Positions 4,228-5,042 of a stretch of DNA of 5,042 nt are shown here, in pieces; position 1 is the stretch's first letter, and each line of letters opens with the position of its first letter. Both the position numbers and the translations under genes were made by a program. The DNA comes from an uncultured bacterium. GTDB lineage: Bacteria > Bacteroidota > Bacteroidia > CAILMK01. The DNA lies in contig CAILMK010000073.1 of assembly GCA_903835275.1 (NCBI GenBank), positions 1 through 5,042 of the forward strand. Reading direction: 5' to 3'. The notes below the pieces were generated by a model, which was given only the letters and a program-made list of their open reading frames with translations, did no database searches and was not told the DNA's origin.

Positions 4228-4357
4228 ATGACGAATTTTCTTGTCACAGCGAGGTCTTTCGAAGCACTGGAGAGTGTTTGGGATGACTCCGCGTGTTTTA
4301 CGCAGCGTCCCGCCCGCCCGCCATCCTTGCCCTTTAGGAGACACTGCTATAACGCGA
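4228..4357. repeat. ~180-bp dispersed repeat, copy 4 (shortened and diverged)
   Basis: It keeps GAGGTCTTTCGAAGCACTGG, the CGCAGCGTCCC arm (4301-4311), and the ending TTTAGGAGACACTGCTATAACG, in the same orientation as the other copies. The 5' third, with the TATATTTG motif, is missing. It lies between two divergently transcribed genes. The end stem pairs fully as minus-strand RNA with two G-U pairs. Confidence 0.7.
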
Positions 4358-4375
4358 ATATATGAATTTTTGAGT

Positions 4376-4399
4376 AGGATAGGGTTTCAACCCTATCCT
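4376..4399. repeat. perfect 11-bp inverted repeat AGGATAGGGTT-tc-AACCCTATCCT
   Basis: A perfect palindrome with a 2-nt centre, placed 23 bp upstream of the TAAATTTG motif at 4423, where a -33 element would be. There is no T-tract on either side, and the flanking genes are divergent, so a terminator is unlikely. It could be an operator for a dimeric regulator or another intergenic repeat module. Confidence 0.65.
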
Positions 4400-4422
4400 G
4401 AATTTAATAAGCAATTATTCCG

Positions 4423-4430
4423 TAAATTTG
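4423..4430 (+). promoter_or_regulatory. -7 element TAAATTTG of the secreted-protein gene
   Basis: Exact TAnnTTTG match, 45 bp before the ATG at 4475, embedded in 16 bases (4416-4431) identical to those at the rocD promoter. No TTG is seen about 20 bp upstream; the palindrome at 4376-4399 ends there instead. Confidence 0.55.
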
Positions 4431-4474
4431 CGTCAATAATTACTAAATATATTCGTTGCAAATTGACAATATCA

Positions 4475-5042
4475 ATGAAAACTTTAATTTTAACATTTGT
4501 TTGCATTCTCACTTTCGGTACTATTTTACAAGCAAAAACTTTCCCGAAATTAAGTGATGTCCTCAGGCATCCCATGGTTATTCCCGCGGGCGACGGGATG
4601 AATAAAACCACGCACAAGGCTCCTGTGAAAATGATCCGGTTTGACCAGGCAAGTTCTATCGCCACAATCCAGGATACTTCGGAATTGGTTATTATTAATT
4701 ATAACGGTACTGTTCCCACAACCGGATACGGTTATCTTTTCAGTTCTGGGCTTAGGGAAAGTAGCTTTCGGGTAGTATATAGCAATTTTGTAAAGGTAGA
4801 TGATTCAAAAACGGACCATATTTCAGATGCCCTTATAGGCGATGCATCGGGGATGTGTGGCGCTCTGGCTGATAGCATACAAAACCTTATTCTGCCGGAC
4901 GTATATTCACTTGGAGTGGAATATACTTTTAAAAGCAATAAGTATTATGAACCACAGAAGGCCGTTTACCAGCAACTCTCTTCGGGGAATTGGGAAGACC
5001 TGGCGGAATATGATATTTATAACAGCACCGGAACGCAGGAAG
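4475..5042 (+). CDS. secreted protein of unknown function (N-terminal part, 3' truncated by window edge)
   Basis: The frame is open from ATG at 4475 to the end of the window, 189 codons, with no stop. The first 20 residues, MKTLILTF... ending in TILQA, are a clear Sec signal peptide with cleavage predicted after the alanine at position 20; there is no lipobox. The mature part starts KTFPKLSDVLRHP and continues through SELVIINYNGTVP and a region rich in aromatic and Asp/Ser residues (YGYLFSSGL, FRVVYSNFVKVDDS, YSLGVEYTFKSN). I do not recognise a domain, and the visible part does not allow a function call. It is probably periplasmic or exported. The start is supported by the signal peptide and by a TAAATTTG promoter 45 bp upstream; there is no Shine-Dalgarno sequence. 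Confidence 0.8.
   Translation, partial: MKTLILTFVCILTFGTILQAKTFPKLSDVLRHPMVIPAGDGMNKTTHKAPVKMIRFDQASSIATIQDTSELVIINYNGTVPTTGYGYLFSSGLRESSFRVVYSNFVKVDDSKTDHISDALIGDASGMCGALADSIQNLILPDVYSLGVEYTFKSNKYYEPQKAVYQQLSSGNWEDLAEYDIYNSTGTQE

Noticed and set aside
476..4357. Integron cassette array, with the ~180-bp repeats as attC sites
   Set aside because: Repeats lie in the same orientation and alternate with single genes, but the ends do not keep RYYYAAC/GTTRRRY, no long attC-like palindrome spans the repeat, genes lie on both strands, and no integrase is visible.
4393..4938. Minus-strand open frames of 90 and 68 codons at the right end
   Set aside because: They are antisense to the frame from 4475, which has a clear signal peptide, a promoter and no stop up to the window edge.

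Overview
The window looks like chromosomal DNA from a member of the Bacteroidota, probably Sphingobacteriales or Chitinophagales-like. Three things point there. Two genes are preceded by the phylum's -7 promoter motif TAnnTTTG (here TAAATTTG) with no clear Shine-Dalgarno sequence. The proteins read like Bacteroidota homologues. The gaps are packed with short hairpin and tandem-repeat modules of a kind I remember from such genomes. No rRNA, tRNA, CRISPR, integrase or transposase is visible.

Layout: 1-219 is the 3' end of an NFACT/RqcH-like protein gene (+). 205-657 is a repeat block: a heptamer array, three hairpins, an octamer array and copy 1 of a ~180-bp dispersed repeat. 676-1185 is a small AT-rich membrane-anchored protein with a DUF6843-like motif (+). 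1186-1743 is a second repeat block: a GC-rich element, a TGATGC hairpin, a CCCCTC module, a 3' remnant of the ~180-bp repeat, and an octamer array running into the next promoter. 1744-2994 is a complete ornithine aminotransferase, rocD (+). 2977-3267 holds another heptamer array, copy 2 of the ~180-bp repeat and a hairpin. 3302-3598 is a 98-aa protein of unknown function (+). 3584-3664 is a third heptamer-plus-hairpin module. 3665-4177 (-) is a 170-aa protein matching the C-terminal domain of contractile injection system tape-measure proteins, without other such genes in view. 4228-4400 holds a shortened repeat copy and a perfect palindrome. 4475-5042 is the start of a secreted protein (+) that runs off the window.

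The genes do not form a recognisable pathway or operon; they look like single transcription units separated by repeat mosaics. The most striking pattern is that the stop codons of three plus-strand genes (NFACT-like, rocD and the 98-aa gene) each lie inside a 7-nt tandem array, so the arrays encode the last few residues and supply the stop. A second pattern is the ~180-bp repeat. Its two full-length copies carry an internal TATATTTG -7 motif and stand upstream of the two genes that lack a clear promoter of their own. The two shortened copies lack this motif and stand upstream of genes that have their own TAAATTTG. The 3' arm of the repeat forms a stem that pairs in all four copies only if read as minus-strand RNA, through G-U wobbles.
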